Part shown: positions 48,939 through 58,534 of the stretch, one piece after another
How positions within the stretch are numbered: position 1 is the first letter of the stretch
Layout of the letters: each line of letters opens with the position of its first letter
Source of the DNA: Mycolicibacter virginiensis
GTDB taxonomy: Bacteria; Actinomycetota; Actinomycetes; Mycobacteriales; Mycobacteriaceae
DNA: 64,000 nucleotides
Assembly: GCF_022374935.2 (NCBI RefSeq)
Contig: NZ_CP092430.2
Span: 2,418,001 to 2,482,000 of the forward strand
Direction: 5' to 3'
Program-made: the position numbers and the translations under genes
Notes under the pieces: model-generated
What the model was told of the DNA's origin: nothing
Database searches by the model: none
Seen by the model: the letters and a program-made list of their open reading frames with translations, nothing else

Positions 48939-51779
48939 CTACCCGGCGTCAACGGCAACGACCCCGCGCAAAACCGTGTCGATCGCCTGTTTTGCTGTGG
49001 CCCGCAACTCCGCGCTGGGTGCCGCATTCCGCAGCTGATCCAGCAGGTCGAGCACTTGGCGACACCACCGCACGAAATCGCCCGCCGATAGGGGTGTGCC
49101 CCCGCCGGCCGCATCTGACGCGGCCAGTGCCGAGGCCAGATCGCCGCTGCGCGCCCACCGGTAGACCGCGGCGACAAACCCGTCGTCGGGTTCCCGGGTC
49201 GGGTTGATGCCGTGCCGGCGCTCGTCGGCCCGCAACGCCGCCGACAGCTTGCGGGTCTGGTGCAGCGCGCGGCGCACCGCTTCGGTGGGCGCCTGCAGGG
49301 TCGGCGGTCCGCCGGGCCCGTCAGCGCCGCGGGTTTCGTAGAGCACCGCGGAGACCACCGCCGCCAGTTCCGGGGGCTTGAGGCCCTGCCATGCCCCGGT
49401 ACGCAGGCACTCGGCCACCAAAAGGTCGCTCTCGCTGTAGATCCGGGCCAACATCCGGCCGTCGTCGGTGACGCGGGGATTGCCGTCCCGGGCGTCGGCC
49501 GCGTCACCGAGCGGCTCCGCACCATCGCTGCGCTCTGCTTCGCCGGCGCGAATGAAGCCGCGTTCGCTCAGCAGCCCGACGATCCGGTCGAAGGTGCGCG
49601 CCAGCGAATTGGTGGCGGCCTCGACCTTCCTGCGCAATTGTGCGTTGTCGGCCTCCACACGCAGGTAGCGCTCGGCGACACGTACCTGGGCTTCGCGATC
49701 CGGCGCGTCGTGAACGGGATGATCGCGCATGCTCTGGCGCAGGGCCGCCAGCTCCGGATCCACCGGTGCGTCATCGGCGTCGCCGCGGCGTTTGCGCCCG
49801 CTGGGAACCACCAGGCCCGCGGCCGCGGATCGCAGTGCCGAGGCCAGGTCGCGGCGCACTCGCGGCTGGCGGTGTTCCACTCGCTTGGGCAGGCTCATGG
49901 TGCCGATCGGCGGGACGGCACCCGAATAGTCCGCCGAGGAGATCCGGCCGGCCCAGCGATGCTCGGTGAGCACCAGCGGCCGTGGTTCGTCGGAATCCCG
50001 GTCGGCCTGCAGCACCACCGCCAGCCCCCCGCGACGGCCGTGGCTGAGGTTGATGATGTCGCCGCGGCGCAGCGCTGCCAGGGCGTCACTGGCTGCCCGA
50101 CGGCGCTGCAACCGCGAGGCCCGCGCGTGGGCGCGTTCGCGTTCGGAGATCTTCGCTCGCAGCCGGGCATAGTCGAGCACTGCTGAATCGCGCCCGCCGA
50201 ACTCGGCGGCGATCTCGTCCAGCGTGCGCTCACCGCGTTCGGCGCTGCGTACCAGGCCGACGACGGACCGGTCGGCCTGGAACTGGGCGAACGACTGCTC
50301 CAGCAATTGGTGGGCCTGCTCGGGACCCATGTGCTGCACCAGGTTGATCGTCATGTTGTACGACGGCGCGAACGAGCTGCGCAGCGGGAAGGTACGGGTG
50401 GACGCCAGGCCGGCCACCTGGTCCGGGTCGGCGGTGCTCTCCCCGGGATGCCACAGCACCACCGCATGGCCTTCGACGTCGATGCCGCGCCGACCGGCCC
50501 GGCCGGTCAGCTGGGTGTACTCCCCCGGCGTCAGCGCGGCGTGCTGCTCACCGTTGAACTTCACCAGCCGTTCGAGCACCACCGTGCGGGCCGGCATGTT
50601 GATGCCCAGCGCCAGGGTTTCGGTGGCGAACACCGCTTTGACCAAACCCGCGGCGAACAGCTCTTCGACGGTGTGGCGAAAAACCGGCAGCAGACCGGCG
50701 TGGTGGCCGGCCAGGCCACGCAGCAGCCCCTCGCGCCACTCGTAGTAACCCAGCACGTCCAGGTCGTCGTCGGCCAGATCACCGCAGCGGTGGTCGATCA
50801 CCTCGGCGATACGGGCACGTTCGGATTCGGTGGTCAGCCGCAGCGGCGAGCGCAGGCACTGCTTGACCGCGGCGTCGCAGCCGGCCCGGGAGAACACGAA
50901 GGTGATCACCGGCAGTAGGCCCGCCGAGTTCAGGACCGCGATCACGTCCGGGCGCATCGGCGGCCGGTAGGTCGGCCGATCTGGGCGACCGGAACCTCCG
51001 TGCCTTGATCGGCGGGTGCTGCCCCAATCGGTGAGTCGGTCGGCTTCGCGACGATGGGCGATGTGGCGCAGCAACTGGGGGTCCACGCGCGGCCGGCCCG
51101 CCGCGGCGCGGCCGTCGGGATCTGGCCGGGACTCGAACAGGTCGAAGAGTCGTTTGCCGACCATCATGTGCTGCCACAACGGCACGGGTCGATGTTCGTC
51201 GACCACGACGGAGGTGTCGCCACGCACCGTCTGAATCCAGCCGCCGAACTCCTCGGCGTTGCTGACCGTCGCCGAGAGGCTGACCAGCCGCACCTCCTCG
51301 GGCAGGTGCAGGATGACCTCTTCCCACACCGCGCCGCGCATCCGGTCCGCCAGGAAGTGCACCTCGTCCATCACAACGTGGGAAAGTCCTTGCAATGCAG
51401 ATGAATTCGCGTACAGCATGTTGCGCAGCACTTCGGTGGTCATCACCACCACCGGCGCATTCGCGTTGATCGACAGGTCACCGGTCAAAAGTCCCACCCG
51501 GTCTTTGCCGTAGCGGGCCACCAGATCGGTGTGCTTCTGGTTGCTCAGCGCCTTGATCGGCGTGGTGTAGAAGCACTTTCCGCCGCCGGCCAGGGCCAGG
51601 TGGACCGCGAACTCGCCGACGACGGTCTTACCGGCGCCGGTGGGAGCACACACCAGCACTCCCCGACCGTCCTGCAGAGCCTCGCAGGCCCGACGCTGAA
51701 AGCCGTCGAGTCCGAAGGGCAGTTCCGCGATGAACCGACTCAGCTCGGTCTGTCCGGGTATCTCCGGCGGACTATTCAT
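48939..51779 (-). CDS. helY: DEAD/DEAH-box helicase HelY
   Basis: 946 residues, Ski2/Mtr4-like. Motif I APTGAGKT (45-52), motif II DEVH (138-141), [15 protein letters not shown] (motif III), and [12 protein letters not shown] (motif VI) are present, followed by a long C-terminal helical region. It is probably an RNA helicase. The start overlaps tatC by eight bases, so it is coupled to the Tat genes as in M. tuberculosis (Rv2092c). Confidence 0.95.
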   Translation of the reverse strand: MNSPPEIPGQTELSRFIAELPFGLDGFQRRACEALQDGRGVLVCAPTGAGKTVVGEFAVHLALAGGGKCFYTTPIKALSNQKHTDLVARYGKDRVGLLTGDLSINANAPVVVMTTEVLRNMLYANSSALQGLSHVVMDEVHFLADRMRGAVWEEVILHLPEEVRLVSLSATVSNAEEFGGWIQTVRGDTSVVVDEHRPVPLWQHMMVGKRLFDLFESRPDPDGRAAAGRPRVDPQLLRHIAHRREADRLTDWGSTRRSRHGGSGRPDRPTYRPPMRPDVIAVLNSAGLLPVITFVFSRAGCDAAVKQCLRSPLRLTTESERARIAEVIDHRCGDLADDDLDVLGYYEWREGLLRGLAGHHAGLLPVFRHTVEELFAAGLVKAVFATETLALGINMPARTVVLERLVKFNGEQHAALTPGEYTQLTGRAGRRGIDVEGHAVVLWHPGESTADPDQVAGLASTRTFPLRSSFAPSYNMTINLVQHMGPEQAHQLLEQSFAQFQADRSVVGLVRSAERGERTLDEIAAEFGGRDSAVLDYARLRAKISERERAHARASRLQRRRAASDALAALRRGDIINLSHGRRGGLAVVLQADRDSDEPRPLVLTEHRWAGRISSADYSGAVPPIGTMSLPKRVEHRQPRVRRDLASALRSAAAGLVVPSGRKRRGDADDAPVDPELAALRQSMRDHPVHDAPDREAQVRVAERYLRVEADNAQLRRKVEAATNSLARTFDRIVGLLSERGFIRAGEAERSDGAEPLGDAADARDGNPRVTDDGRMLARIYSESDLLVAECLRTGAWQGLKPPELAAVVSAVLYETRGADGPGGPPTLQAPTEAVRRALHQTRKLSAALRADERRHGINPTREPDDGFVAAVYRWARSGDLASALAASDAAGGGTPLSAGDFVRWCRQVLDLLDQLRNAAPSAELRATAKQAIDTVLRGVVAVDAG

Positions 51780-52680
51780 GCGGCGTAGTGACCGGTGTGG
51801 GCGCCTCGATCGGCGAGGCTTGGTCGTCGGCCAGCGCGGTGGCCGCCTCCCGCTTGGCCTTGCGCTTGTCGTGCAGCCGGGCGATCTGGATGGCGAACTC
51901 CTGCAACAGGGTCAGCGTGCAACCCAGCACGATCATCGAGAACGGGTCCGATCCCGGGGTGAAGAACGCGGCGAACACGAACATCGCGAAGATCAGCCCG
52001 CGCCGCCATTCCTTGAGCCGGGCGTAGCTGATCACGCCGACCATGTTGAGCATCACGAGCAGCAGCGGGAACTCGAAGCTGATCCCGAACACCACCAGCA
52101 GGTTCAGCAAGAACCCGAAATAGCGGTCACCGGACAGGGCCGTCACCTGCACGTCGCTGCCGACGGTGAGCAGAAATCCGAGCGCCTTGGACAGCACCAG
52201 GTAAGCCAGGATGGCGCCGGTGACGAACAGCACGGCCGCCGAGACGACGAACACCACCGCGAAGCTCCGCTCTTTGCGGTAGAGCCCCGGGGTGATGAAC
52301 GCCCACAGTTGGTAGAACCAGACCGGGCAGGCCAGCACGATTCCGGCGGCCAAGCCCACCTTGAGCCGCAGCATGAATTGGTCGAACGGCGCGGTGGCCA
52401 GCAGCCGGCACTGCCCGTCGGGAGCGATCGAGGCGCGGGCTGAGGCCGGTAGCTCGCAGTACGGGTGACGCAGCCATTCGCCGAGGCTTTCCAGCCCGAA
52501 GAGCGGCTGGGTGTACCAGATGAAGCCGATGATCGTGGTGAGCACGATCGCGGCCATCGAGATCAGCAGCCGGGTACGTAGCTCCCGCAGGTGGTCGACG
52601 AGCGACATCGTCCCGTCGGGATTGGTGCGGCTACGCCGCTGACGGGGGTCGAGCCGCCGCAGAATTCCGAGCGTGCGCAC
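51772..52680 (-). CDS. tatC: Sec-independent protein translocase TatC
   Basis: 302 residues from GTG, six TM helices. [15 protein letters not shown] is the signal-peptide-binding N-terminal motif, and [15 protein letters not shown] is the TM5 signature. It forms the Tat receptor with TatB/TatA, and clients here may include the twin-arginine sugar-binding lipoprotein. The C-terminal tail is basic then Pro/Thr-rich. Confidence 0.96.
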   Translation of the reverse strand: MRTLGILRRLDPRQRRSRTNPDGTMSLVDHLRELRTRLLISMAAIVLTTIIGFIWYTQPLFGLESLGEWLRHPYCELPASARASIAPDGQCRLLATAPFDQFMLRLKVGLAAGIVLACPVWFYQLWAFITPGLYRKERSFAVVFVVSAAVLFVTGAILAYLVLSKALGFLLTVGSDVQVTALSGDRYFGFLLNLLVVFGISFEFPLLLVMLNMVGVISYARLKEWRRGLIFAMFVFAAFFTPGSDPFSMIVLGCTLTLLQEFAIQIARLHDKRKAKREAATALADDQASPIEAPTPVTTPHE

Positions 52681-52719
52681 AGTCGAATGGGGCGCGGTCG
52701 CCGCGACGGCGGGACCGGG

Positions 52720-52950
52720 CTACGCCGACTGGCCACCGGCCGCCGGCGGGTCGACCCGCTCGGACTGGACGGTGGTTGAAGTGGCAGTCGAATCCGGCTT
52801 GCTCTCGTTTTGCAGCTCGCGGACCTCGGACTTGAAGATGCGCAGCGACTTACCGAGCGAGCGTGCCGCATCGGGCAGTCGCTTGGCGCCGAAGAGAATG
52901 ATCACGGCGACGGCGAGGATCGCCAGGTGCGACGGTCCTAAAGCGTTCAC
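52720..52950 (-). CDS. tatA: Sec-independent translocase subunit TatA
   Basis: 76 residues from GTG. One TM helix ([14 protein letters not shown]) is joined through [21 protein letters not shown], the canonical FGxxxLP hinge and amphipathic helix, to an acidic/Ser tail. It polymerises to open the Tat pathway. It lies 39 bases before tatC. Confidence 0.95.
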   Translation of the reverse strand: MNALGPSHLAILAVAVIILFGAKRLPDAARSLGKSLRIFKSEVRELQNESKPDSTATSTTVQSERVDPPAAGGQSA

Positions 52951-52990
52951 TTTGGTTACCTCCAGACGTCGCCACGATGCTACCGCAGCT

Positions 52991-53066
52991 CATTAGCCCG
53001 GCGGTTCAGCGAGGCTCGACGAAGGAGAGGTGAAGCTGGGACCGCCGCATTAGCCCGGCGGTTCAT
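52991..53066. repeat. 57-bp MIRU-like unit with overlapping stop/start codons
   Basis: The unit starting CATTAGCCCGGCGGTTCA at 52991 repeats that opening at 53048. On the minus strand the upstream gene's TAA overlaps an ATG (TAATG) that opens a 14-codon frame, MRRSQLHLSFVEPR, ending at TGA (53006). This stop/start overlap is how M. tuberculosis MIRUs sit in operons. The related 56-bp units are at 35877. Confidence 0.8.
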
Positions 53067-53280
53067 CCCGTCGCCGGGTATCCCCCGTCCAGCTCTGGCC
53101 ATCGAAGTAGCGCAGCAGCTCAGGGTCAGCCGGATCGGGATACCAGTTCGGCGCCACGGGCGGTTGACCAGCGGACTTCGCCTTTGCCTTGAGCAGGAAA
53201 ACGATGCCCACCACCACTCCTGCCATCAGGGCCAGGAAGGCGATGTCGGCTATGAGGGCTCCGACGCTGTACAGCGTCAA
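53050..53280 (-). CDS. small DUF2510 membrane protein
   Basis: 76 residues from a TTG that overlaps the pafC stop (TTGA). One TM helix (IADIAFLALMAGVVVGIVFLL) is followed by the DUF2510 motif NWYPDPADPELLRYFDGQSWT. The 3' end runs into the MIRU-like repeat. Its role is unknown; the position suggests cotranscription with pafBC and tatAC. Confidence 0.8.
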   Translation of the reverse strand: MTLYSVGALIADIAFLALMAGVVVGIVFLLKAKAKSAGQPPVAPNWYPDPADPELLRYFDGQSWTGDTRRRDEPPG

Positions 53281-54242
53281 GGGCGTACCTGCTCATATAT
53301 CGCCAACGCGGCTATCGAGGCGTCACGCACCCCGGCAACCACCGATTCCGGCGCCTTGACCTGCACCTCGTCGCCCATGCCGAGCAGCAGCCGGATCAGC
53401 CACGCCTCGGAGGCGTAGGTCAACTGGGCTTCCCGCCAGCCGTCGGCCAGCTCGCCGAGCGCCTGCATCGGGTAGTACTCGAACATCCACGCCGCCGACG
53501 GCGCCACCCGCACGATGGCGACCGGCAGTGACGGGTCGGCGTCGAACAGTGAGGTGTCGGTTTCGGCTCGCCGCGCCGGCTCCGGCGGAGCTGATGGCTC
53601 GTCGAGCAGCCGGGCGCCGTCGATGCGGTCGAAGCGGAACAGCCGCACCCCCTCGGACTCGCGGCACCAGGCCTCCAGGTAACTGTGTGCGCCGATCAGC
53701 ACCACCCGGATCGGGTCCACGATCCGCTGCGACACGCTGTCTCGGGATGCCGCGTAGTAGTCGATCGCCAGCGCGCGGTGTTGCTGGACGCCGTCGCGGA
53801 CGACGTCTTGTCGGACAGAGTCGGCAGCCGACTCGTCGTGCGTGGCGGAGGTGGGCGCTGCTGGTGCCGCGGCCCCGGCGGCCTCCTCGATCTTGGCGAT
53901 CGCGCTGCGGGCAGCCCGCGGGTCGACGATGCCGGGCATGTCGACCAGGGTGCGTAAGGCCATCAGCATGGCCGTGGCCTCGCGCGAGGTCAGGCGCAGC
54001 GGCCGATCGACGCCGGCGGATTCGAACACGTCGAGGCGGTCTTCGTAGAACGTCACGTCGATCAGTTCGCCGGGCCCGTAGCCGGGCAGGCCGCACATTA
54101 CCAGCTGCTCCAGGTCGGTCTGCAGCTGGCTGAGGCTCACGCCGAGTTCGGCGGCGGCCTGTTCCTTGCTGATTCCGGGGCGAGCTTTCAGATACGGCAC
54201 CATGTTCAGCAGCCGGACCAGGCGTTTCGACAGCTGGGTCAT
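53277..54242 (-). CDS. pafC: WYL-domain transcriptional regulator PafC
   Basis: 321 residues. The winged HTH (MTQLSKRLVRLLNMVPYL, KEQAAAELGVSLSQLQTDLE) is followed by a WYL domain (HRALAIDYYAASRDSVSQRI, GAHSYLEAWCRESEGVRLFR). It acts with PafB as the DNA-damage activator that controls most of the LexA-independent response in mycobacteria. The start overlaps the pafB stop by four bases. Confidence 0.95.
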   Translation of the reverse strand: MTQLSKRLVRLLNMVPYLKARPGISKEQAAAELGVSLSQLQTDLEQLVMCGLPGYGPGELIDVTFYEDRLDVFESAGVDRPLRLTSREATAMLMALRTLVDMPGIVDPRAARSAIAKIEEAAGAAAPAAPTSATHDESAADSVRQDVVRDGVQQHRALAIDYYAASRDSVSQRIVDPIRVVLIGAHSYLEAWCRESEGVRLFRFDRIDGARLLDEPSAPPEPARRAETDTSLFDADPSLPVAIVRVAPSAAWMFEYYPMQALGELADGWREAQLTYASEAWLIRLLLGMGDEVQVKAPESVVAGVRDASIAALAIYEQVRP

Positions 54243-55234
54243 ACCGGCACCTCCCCCACGCGAGCGCTCAGGCGCGCTACCACGTCGTCGCGCAGCGACG
54301 GCGGGTCCAACACGATGGCGTCGGCGCCGTAGCCGGCGATCTCCCGGGCCAACCGGTCATGGGTGCCCATGTCGACGCCGATGACGTCGCCGTCGCGGCC
54401 GGCCAGCGCCTGACGGCTCAAGACCGTGCCGGCCCGGCGCAGCGCCACCGCGCGGCCATCGGCGACCCAGATACGTGCCTGCAGCCCGCTGGGCGCATCA
54501 CCGACCGCGTCGGCGACGATCGCGCGCAGATCGGCGGTGTCGGGTCGGGTGACGGCGTCGGCCGGCCCGATCGGCCGCACCTCCGGCGCGATCCTCGACA
54601 TCCGGAAGGTGCGTACCGCGTTGCGGTCGCGGTCGTGACCCACCAGATACCAGCGTCCGGCGTGGGTGACCACTCCCCACGGCTCGACGGTGCGGGTGAC
54701 ATACGGCTCGACCGGTGAGGGGCGGTGCCCGAACTGCACGGCCTGGCCCGCCTGGACGGCGTCCATCAACGCGCCTAGCACCGGTTCGGCCCGGTGACTT
54801 CCTGGCAGCGCCGTTGGCGGTGCCACCAGCACGTCGGCCTGGTTCGGGTCCACCTCGACACCGGCCGCATGCAGTTTGGCGACGGCGCCCTCGGCGTTGG
54901 CCCGCAACTCCGGGGACTGCCACAGCTGAACCGCGACCGCGACCGCGGCGGCCTCCTCGCGGGTCAGGTCGATGGCCGCCAAGGCGTAGGTATCGGGGTT
55001 GATCCGGTAGCCCTCGACCGTGTCGAACCCCGACACTTTGCCGGTCTCCAGTGGAATGCCCAGGTCACGCAGCTCGTTCTTGTCGCGCTCGAACATCCGC
55101 GAGAACGCGTCGTCGCTGGGGCTGTCGCCGTAGCCGACCACGGTGGTCCGGATCTTCTCGGCGGTGAGGTAGCTGCGGGTGGCCAGCAACGCGATGACGA
55201 GATTGAGGAGTCGCTCGACTTTCGCGGTCGCCAT
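54239..55234 (-). CDS. pafB: WYL-domain transcriptional regulator PafB
   Basis: 331 residues. The N-terminal HTH KVERLLNLVIALLATRSYLT is followed by a WYL region with PYVTRTVEPWGVVTHAGRWYLVGHDRDR. Heterodimer partner of PafC, sensing DNA damage. Confidence 0.95.
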   Translation of the reverse strand: MATAKVERLLNLVIALLATRSYLTAEKIRTTVVGYGDSPSDDAFSRMFERDKNELRDLGIPLETGKVSGFDTVEGYRINPDTYALAAIDLTREEAAAVAVAVQLWQSPELRANAEGAVAKLHAAGVEVDPNQADVLVAPPTALPGSHRAEPVLGALMDAVQAGQAVQFGHRPSPVEPYVTRTVEPWGVVTHAGRWYLVGHDRDRNAVRTFRMSRIAPEVRPIGPADAVTRPDTADLRAIVADAVGDAPSGLQARIWVADGRAVALRRAGTVLSRQALAGRDGDVIGVDMGTHDRLAREIAGYGADAIVLDPPSLRDDVVARLSARVGEVPV

Positions 55235-55271
55235 GACAAGACAGGATAAGGCTCGTGCGTTACGTGCTTGT

Positions 55272-55763
55272 TCAGATGTGGTTCGCCGGCGTGCATGTCA
55301 TCCCCGGGAACTCCCAGGTGCTGCACTGGTAGTCCGAGAATTCAGGGTCTTCGGCACGTGGCTCGCCAGGACGATCGGTGCGAGCCGTCATCTTGGCGCC
55401 GTAGACGCCCGGGTACAGCGGGATCAGTCGCTCGTCGTTGGGGAACCCCACCGAGAAGCTGTCGCCGTTGTGCACCGCGCGGGTCTCGGAGTAGGACAGG
55501 GTGTGCGACGGGCCGGCCAGTTCCAGCGGGGCGCCGGAGGCGGTCAGGTGCATCTGCAGGGTCAGTGACGTGCCGGGCAGATCGGTCCGGCAATCGCTGA
55601 CGTCGACGCGGCTGCCCATGTAGTCGGCCCCGTTGACCGAGTAGACGAACGGCTTGGCGACGCTGAACTGGCAGATGACGACGCTGTCGGCGTTCGCGGC
55701 CGGCGACGCGGCCAGCGCGACGCCCAGTCCGATGAGCGCGGCCAGGCCGCGGAGCCGAGTCAT
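55272..55763 (-). CDS. exported Cys-containing protein between pafA and pafB
   Basis: 163 residues. The signal peptide ALIGLGVALAASPAANA is followed by a mature domain with Cys at VVICQFSV, VSDCRTDLPG, YQCSTWEFP and MTCTPANH, probably two disulfides. It begins five bases after the pafA stop and ends 37 bases before pafB, so it is inside the pafABC transcription unit. I recall no such gene between Rv2097c and Rv2096c. The function is unknown. Confidence 0.75.
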   Translation of the reverse strand: MTRLRGLAALIGLGVALAASPAANADSVVICQFSVAKPFVYSVNGADYMGSRVDVSDCRTDLPGTSLTLQMHLTASGAPLELAGPSHTLSYSETRAVHNGDSFSVGFPNDERLIPLYPGVYGAKMTARTDRPGEPRAEDPEFSDYQCSTWEFPGMTCTPANHI

Positions 55764-55768
55764 CGCCG

Positions 55769-57127
55769 CTACATGCTGGCGATCAGGCGCTTGACCCGCT
55801 CGTCGACCGACCGGAAGGGGTCCTTGCACAGCACGGTGCGCTGGGCCTGGTCGTTGAGCTTGAGGTGCACCCAGTCGACGGTGAAGTCGCGCCCTGCTGC
55901 CTGTGCGGCACTGATGAATTCGCCGCGGAGCTTGGCGCGGGTGGTCTGCGGCGGGGTGTCGACGGCCTCGTCGACGTCCTCGTCGGTGGTGACGCGGGTG
56001 GCCAATCCCTTGCGCTGCAGCAGATCGAACACCCCGCGCCCGCGCTTGATGTCGTGATAGGCCAGGTCCAGCTGGGCGATCTTGGGATCCGAGAGCTCCA
56101 TGTTGTAGCGATCCTGGTAGCGCTGGAACAGCTTTCGCTTGATCACCCAATCGATCTCGGTGTCCACCTTGGCGAAGTCCTGGGTTTCCACGGCGTCGAG
56201 CTGGCGGCCCCACAAATCGATGACCTGCTCAAGCTGGGGGTTGCTGGCCCGGGTCTGCACGTACTCCACGGCCCGCCCGTAGTACTCGCGCTGAATGTCG
56301 AGGGCACCGGCTTGGCGTCCGCCGGCTAGGCGCACCGGGCGCCGGCCGGTGACGTCGTGGCTGACTTCGCGGATCGCCCGGATCGGGTTGTCCAGCGAGA
56401 AGTCCCGGAAGGACACCCCGGCCTCGATCATCTCCAGCACCAGCGCCGCGCTGCCCACCTTGAGCAGGGTCGTGGTCTCGGACATGTTGGAGTCGCCGAC
56501 GATGACGTGCAAGCGCCGGTACTTCTCGGCGTCGGCGTGCGGTTCGTCGCGGGTGTTGATGATCGGCCGCGACCGGGTGGTGGCGCTCGAGACGCCTTCC
56601 CAGATGTGCTCGGCACGCTGGGACAGGCAGAACGTGGCGGCTTTGGGGGTCTGCAGCACCTTCCCGGCGCCGCAGATCAGCTGGCGGGTTACCAGGAACG
56701 GCAACAGCACGTCGGAGATCCGGGAGAACTCCCCGGCCCGCACGATCAGGTAGTTCTCGTGGCAGCCGTAGGAGTTGCCGGCCGAATCGGTGTTGTTCTT
56801 GAACAGGTAGATGTCGCCGCCGATGCCCTCGTCGGCCAGCCGCTGCTCGGCGTCGATCAGCAGGTCTTCGAGGACGCGTTCACCCGCCCGGTCGTGGGTG
56901 ACCAGCTGAATCAGGTTGTCGCACTCGGCGGTGGCGTACTCGGGGTGACTGCCCACATCCAGATACAACCGAGCGCCGTTGCGCAGGAACACATTCGAGC
57001 TACGCCCCCACGACACCACCCGGCGGAACAGATAGCGCGCCACCTCGTCGGGCGACAACCTCCGATGACCGTGGAAGGTGCAGGTGACACCGAACTCAGT
57101 CTCAATGCCCATGATTCTGCGCTGCAC
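55769..57127 (-). CDS. pafA: Pup--protein ligase PafA
   Basis: 452 residues from GTG, the same length as in M. tuberculosis. [14 protein letters not shown] opens the glutamine-synthetase-like fold. [38 protein letters not shown] and [12 protein letters not shown] are the active-site blocks. It ligates the C-terminal Glu of Pup to target lysines for proteasomal degradation. Confidence 0.97.
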   Translation of the reverse strand: MQRRIMGIETEFGVTCTFHGHRRLSPDEVARYLFRRVVSWGRSSNVFLRNGARLYLDVGSHPEYATAECDNLIQLVTHDRAGERVLEDLLIDAEQRLADEGIGGDIYLFKNNTDSAGNSYGCHENYLIVRAGEFSRISDVLLPFLVTRQLICGAGKVLQTPKAATFCLSQRAEHIWEGVSSATTRSRPIINTRDEPHADAEKYRRLHVIVGDSNMSETTTLLKVGSAALVLEMIEAGVSFRDFSLDNPIRAIREVSHDVTGRRPVRLAGGRQAGALDIQREYYGRAVEYVQTRASNPQLEQVIDLWGRQLDAVETQDFAKVDTEIDWVIKRKLFQRYQDRYNMELSDPKIAQLDLAYHDIKRGRGVFDLLQRKGLATRVTTDEDVDEAVDTPPQTTRAKLRGEFISAAQAAGRDFTVDWVHLKLNDQAQRTVLCKDPFRSVDERVKRLIASM

Positions 57128-57188
57128 GTCATCGAGCGTACTGGTTGAACCAGCGCAACGGGGCTCAGCGCCGCTGGTGGCGTGGCGG

Positions 57189-57812
57189 TCAGGCCGGTGG
57201 GTTGACCGGGGCCTCGACGTTTTCCAGCACCACTTCGGCGACCTGGCGCATGGTGGTCCGCTTATCCATGGCCGCGCGCTGAATCCACTTGAAGGCCTCG
57301 GGTTCGGTGAAGCCGTGCACGGTCTGCAGCACGCCCTTGGCCCGCTCCACGAGCTTGCGGGTTTCCAGCTGGTCGGTCAGGTTGCTGACCTCGCGCTCCA
57401 AGGCGGTGATCTCGTCGGCCCGGCTGAGCGCCAATTCGATGGCCGGGACCAGGTCACCGGCGGTGAACGGCTTGACCAGGTAGGCCATCGCCCCCGCGTC
57501 CCGGGCGCGTTCGACCAGGTCGCGCTGGCTGAACGCGGTCAGGATGACGATCGGTGCGATCCGCTTGGCGGCGATCTCCGAGGCTGCGTCGATGCCGTCG
57601 CGGCGCGGCATCTTCACGTCGAGGATCACCAGGTCCGGGCGCAGCAGTTCGGCCAGCTCGACGGCTTCTTGGCCGTCGCCGGCCTCGCCCACCACTTCAT
57701 AGCCTTCTTCGCGCAGCATCTCGGCGAGATCCAGCCGGATCAGCGCTTCATCCTCGGCGATCAGCACCCGCCGGGCTGGGCGTGGGCTGCTGTCGGACGT
57801 GGGCTCGGTCAT
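57189..57812 (-). CDS. pdtaR: ANTAR-domain response regulator PdtaR
   Basis: 207 residues. The receiver domain has acidic pocket AEDEALI and phospho-acceptor Asp65 ([13 protein letters not shown]). The C-terminal ANTAR RNA-binding domain has [15 protein letters not shown] and [20 protein letters not shown]. It matches Rv1626. ANTAR proteins bind dual hexaloop antiterminators. The cognate kinase is not in the window. Confidence 0.93.
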   Translation of the reverse strand: MTEPTSDSSPRPARRVLIAEDEALIRLDLAEMLREEGYEVVGEAGDGQEAVELAELLRPDLVILDVKMPRRDGIDAASEIAAKRIAPIVILTAFSQRDLVERARDAGAMAYLVKPFTAGDLVPAIELALSRADEITALEREVSNLTDQLETRKLVERAKGVLQTVHGFTEPEAFKWIQRAAMDKRTTMRQVAEVVLENVEAPVNPPA

Positions 57813-57892
57813 CCCCCTATTCTGTCGTGGCTGCCGGCTGGGGCAACCCCGAGGGGCATCGTCTAAGGTAGGAAGCCGCGCGTCAGCGCAGG

Positions 57893-57969
57893 GCCCTCGT
57901 ATCCCAACTGGCAGAGGAAACGGATTCAAAACCCGTGCAGTGTGAGTTCGAATCTCACCGAGGGCACCA
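57893..57969 (+). tRNA. tRNA with CAA anticodon (Leu by anticodon), short variable loop
   Basis: 77 bases including CCA. The acceptor GCCCTCG pairs with CGAGGGC, the T-arm GTGAG/CTCAC is perfect with TTCGAAT loop, and the D-arm TCC/GGA encloses a GG-containing loop. The anticodon loop is TTCAAAA (CAA). Unusual points are an A-C mismatch closing the anticodon stem and a 5-base variable loop, whereas Leu tRNAs normally have a long variable arm. Its 3' end is the attachment site of the island. Confidence 0.8.
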
Positions 57970-57970
57970 C
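57943..57970. repeat. att-like direct repeat, left (tRNA 3' end)
   Basis: The 28 bases TGAGTTCGAATCTCACCGAG plus GGCACCAC cover the T-arm, acceptor 3' strand and CCA. A copy with one mismatch (G57964 to C) lies at 63203. tRNA 3' ends are the classic target of tyrosine integrases. Confidence 0.88.
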
Positions 57971-58171
57971 GAATAGGCAGTTCAGAGCGATCAAAAGCCC
58001 AACGCGACAGATCGCACTCAGTCAGCGGGGCCCTAGAATGTTGTCTTGCAAAAGCGCAGCTCAAGGGATCGCGCTCGCGTAGAGAATCGGTGGCACCAGC
58101 CCCGTCGTAGGAGCGACGAGCCCTGTACCGGCGTTGAGGGCGAGACCAAAGCTCAGCAGCGCCGCCCGGTG

Positions 58172-58420
58172 CCTATCTTGACGGCGGAACGTCTCGAGGA
58201 ACTGTGACGAGCGACGGCCCGGACGAGCCTGTGTTTCTCGGCCCCGACGGCGGCGCTATGACGGTCAGGTGCTTCCGGATCACGTTCGACAAGGCTGTCG
58301 AAAAGCTCGGGTTGACCGGCCCTGACTCCCCACGCCTTCCACACCTTGCGGCATACGGCCGGGTCGTTGGCACTGGCGTCTGGCGCTTCGATCGCGACCG
58401 GGTATGAGACGTCCAACTTG
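58172..58420 (+). pseudogene. tyrosine recombinase/integrase remnant, frameshifted
   Basis: Three pieces of the catalytic domain are in three frames: PILTAERLEEL (58172-58204), TSDGPDEPVFLGPDGGAM then FDKAVEKLGLTG (58207-58320), and LTPHAFHTLRHTAGSLALAS (58322 on). The HxLRHTA box of mycobacteriophage-type integrases is recognisable but disrupted by an insertion of three codons and flanked by two frameshifts. The N-terminal and final Tyr regions are missing. Confidence 0.8.
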
Positions 58421-58534
58421 ATGCGCTTTCAGCTCGTCACGGTTCCGGGCCGCTGTATGTGTCCGACTCGCGGACGCCACGACTGAGGCGTCGGAGGGTC
58501 CATAGTTCGTCACTCGCGTACGCGACTCGCATGA

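Noticed and set aside
57189-58064. Longer version of pdtaR starting within or before the tRNA
   Set aside because: The extension would translate the tRNA antisense; the ATG at 57812 gives the standard PdtaR length.
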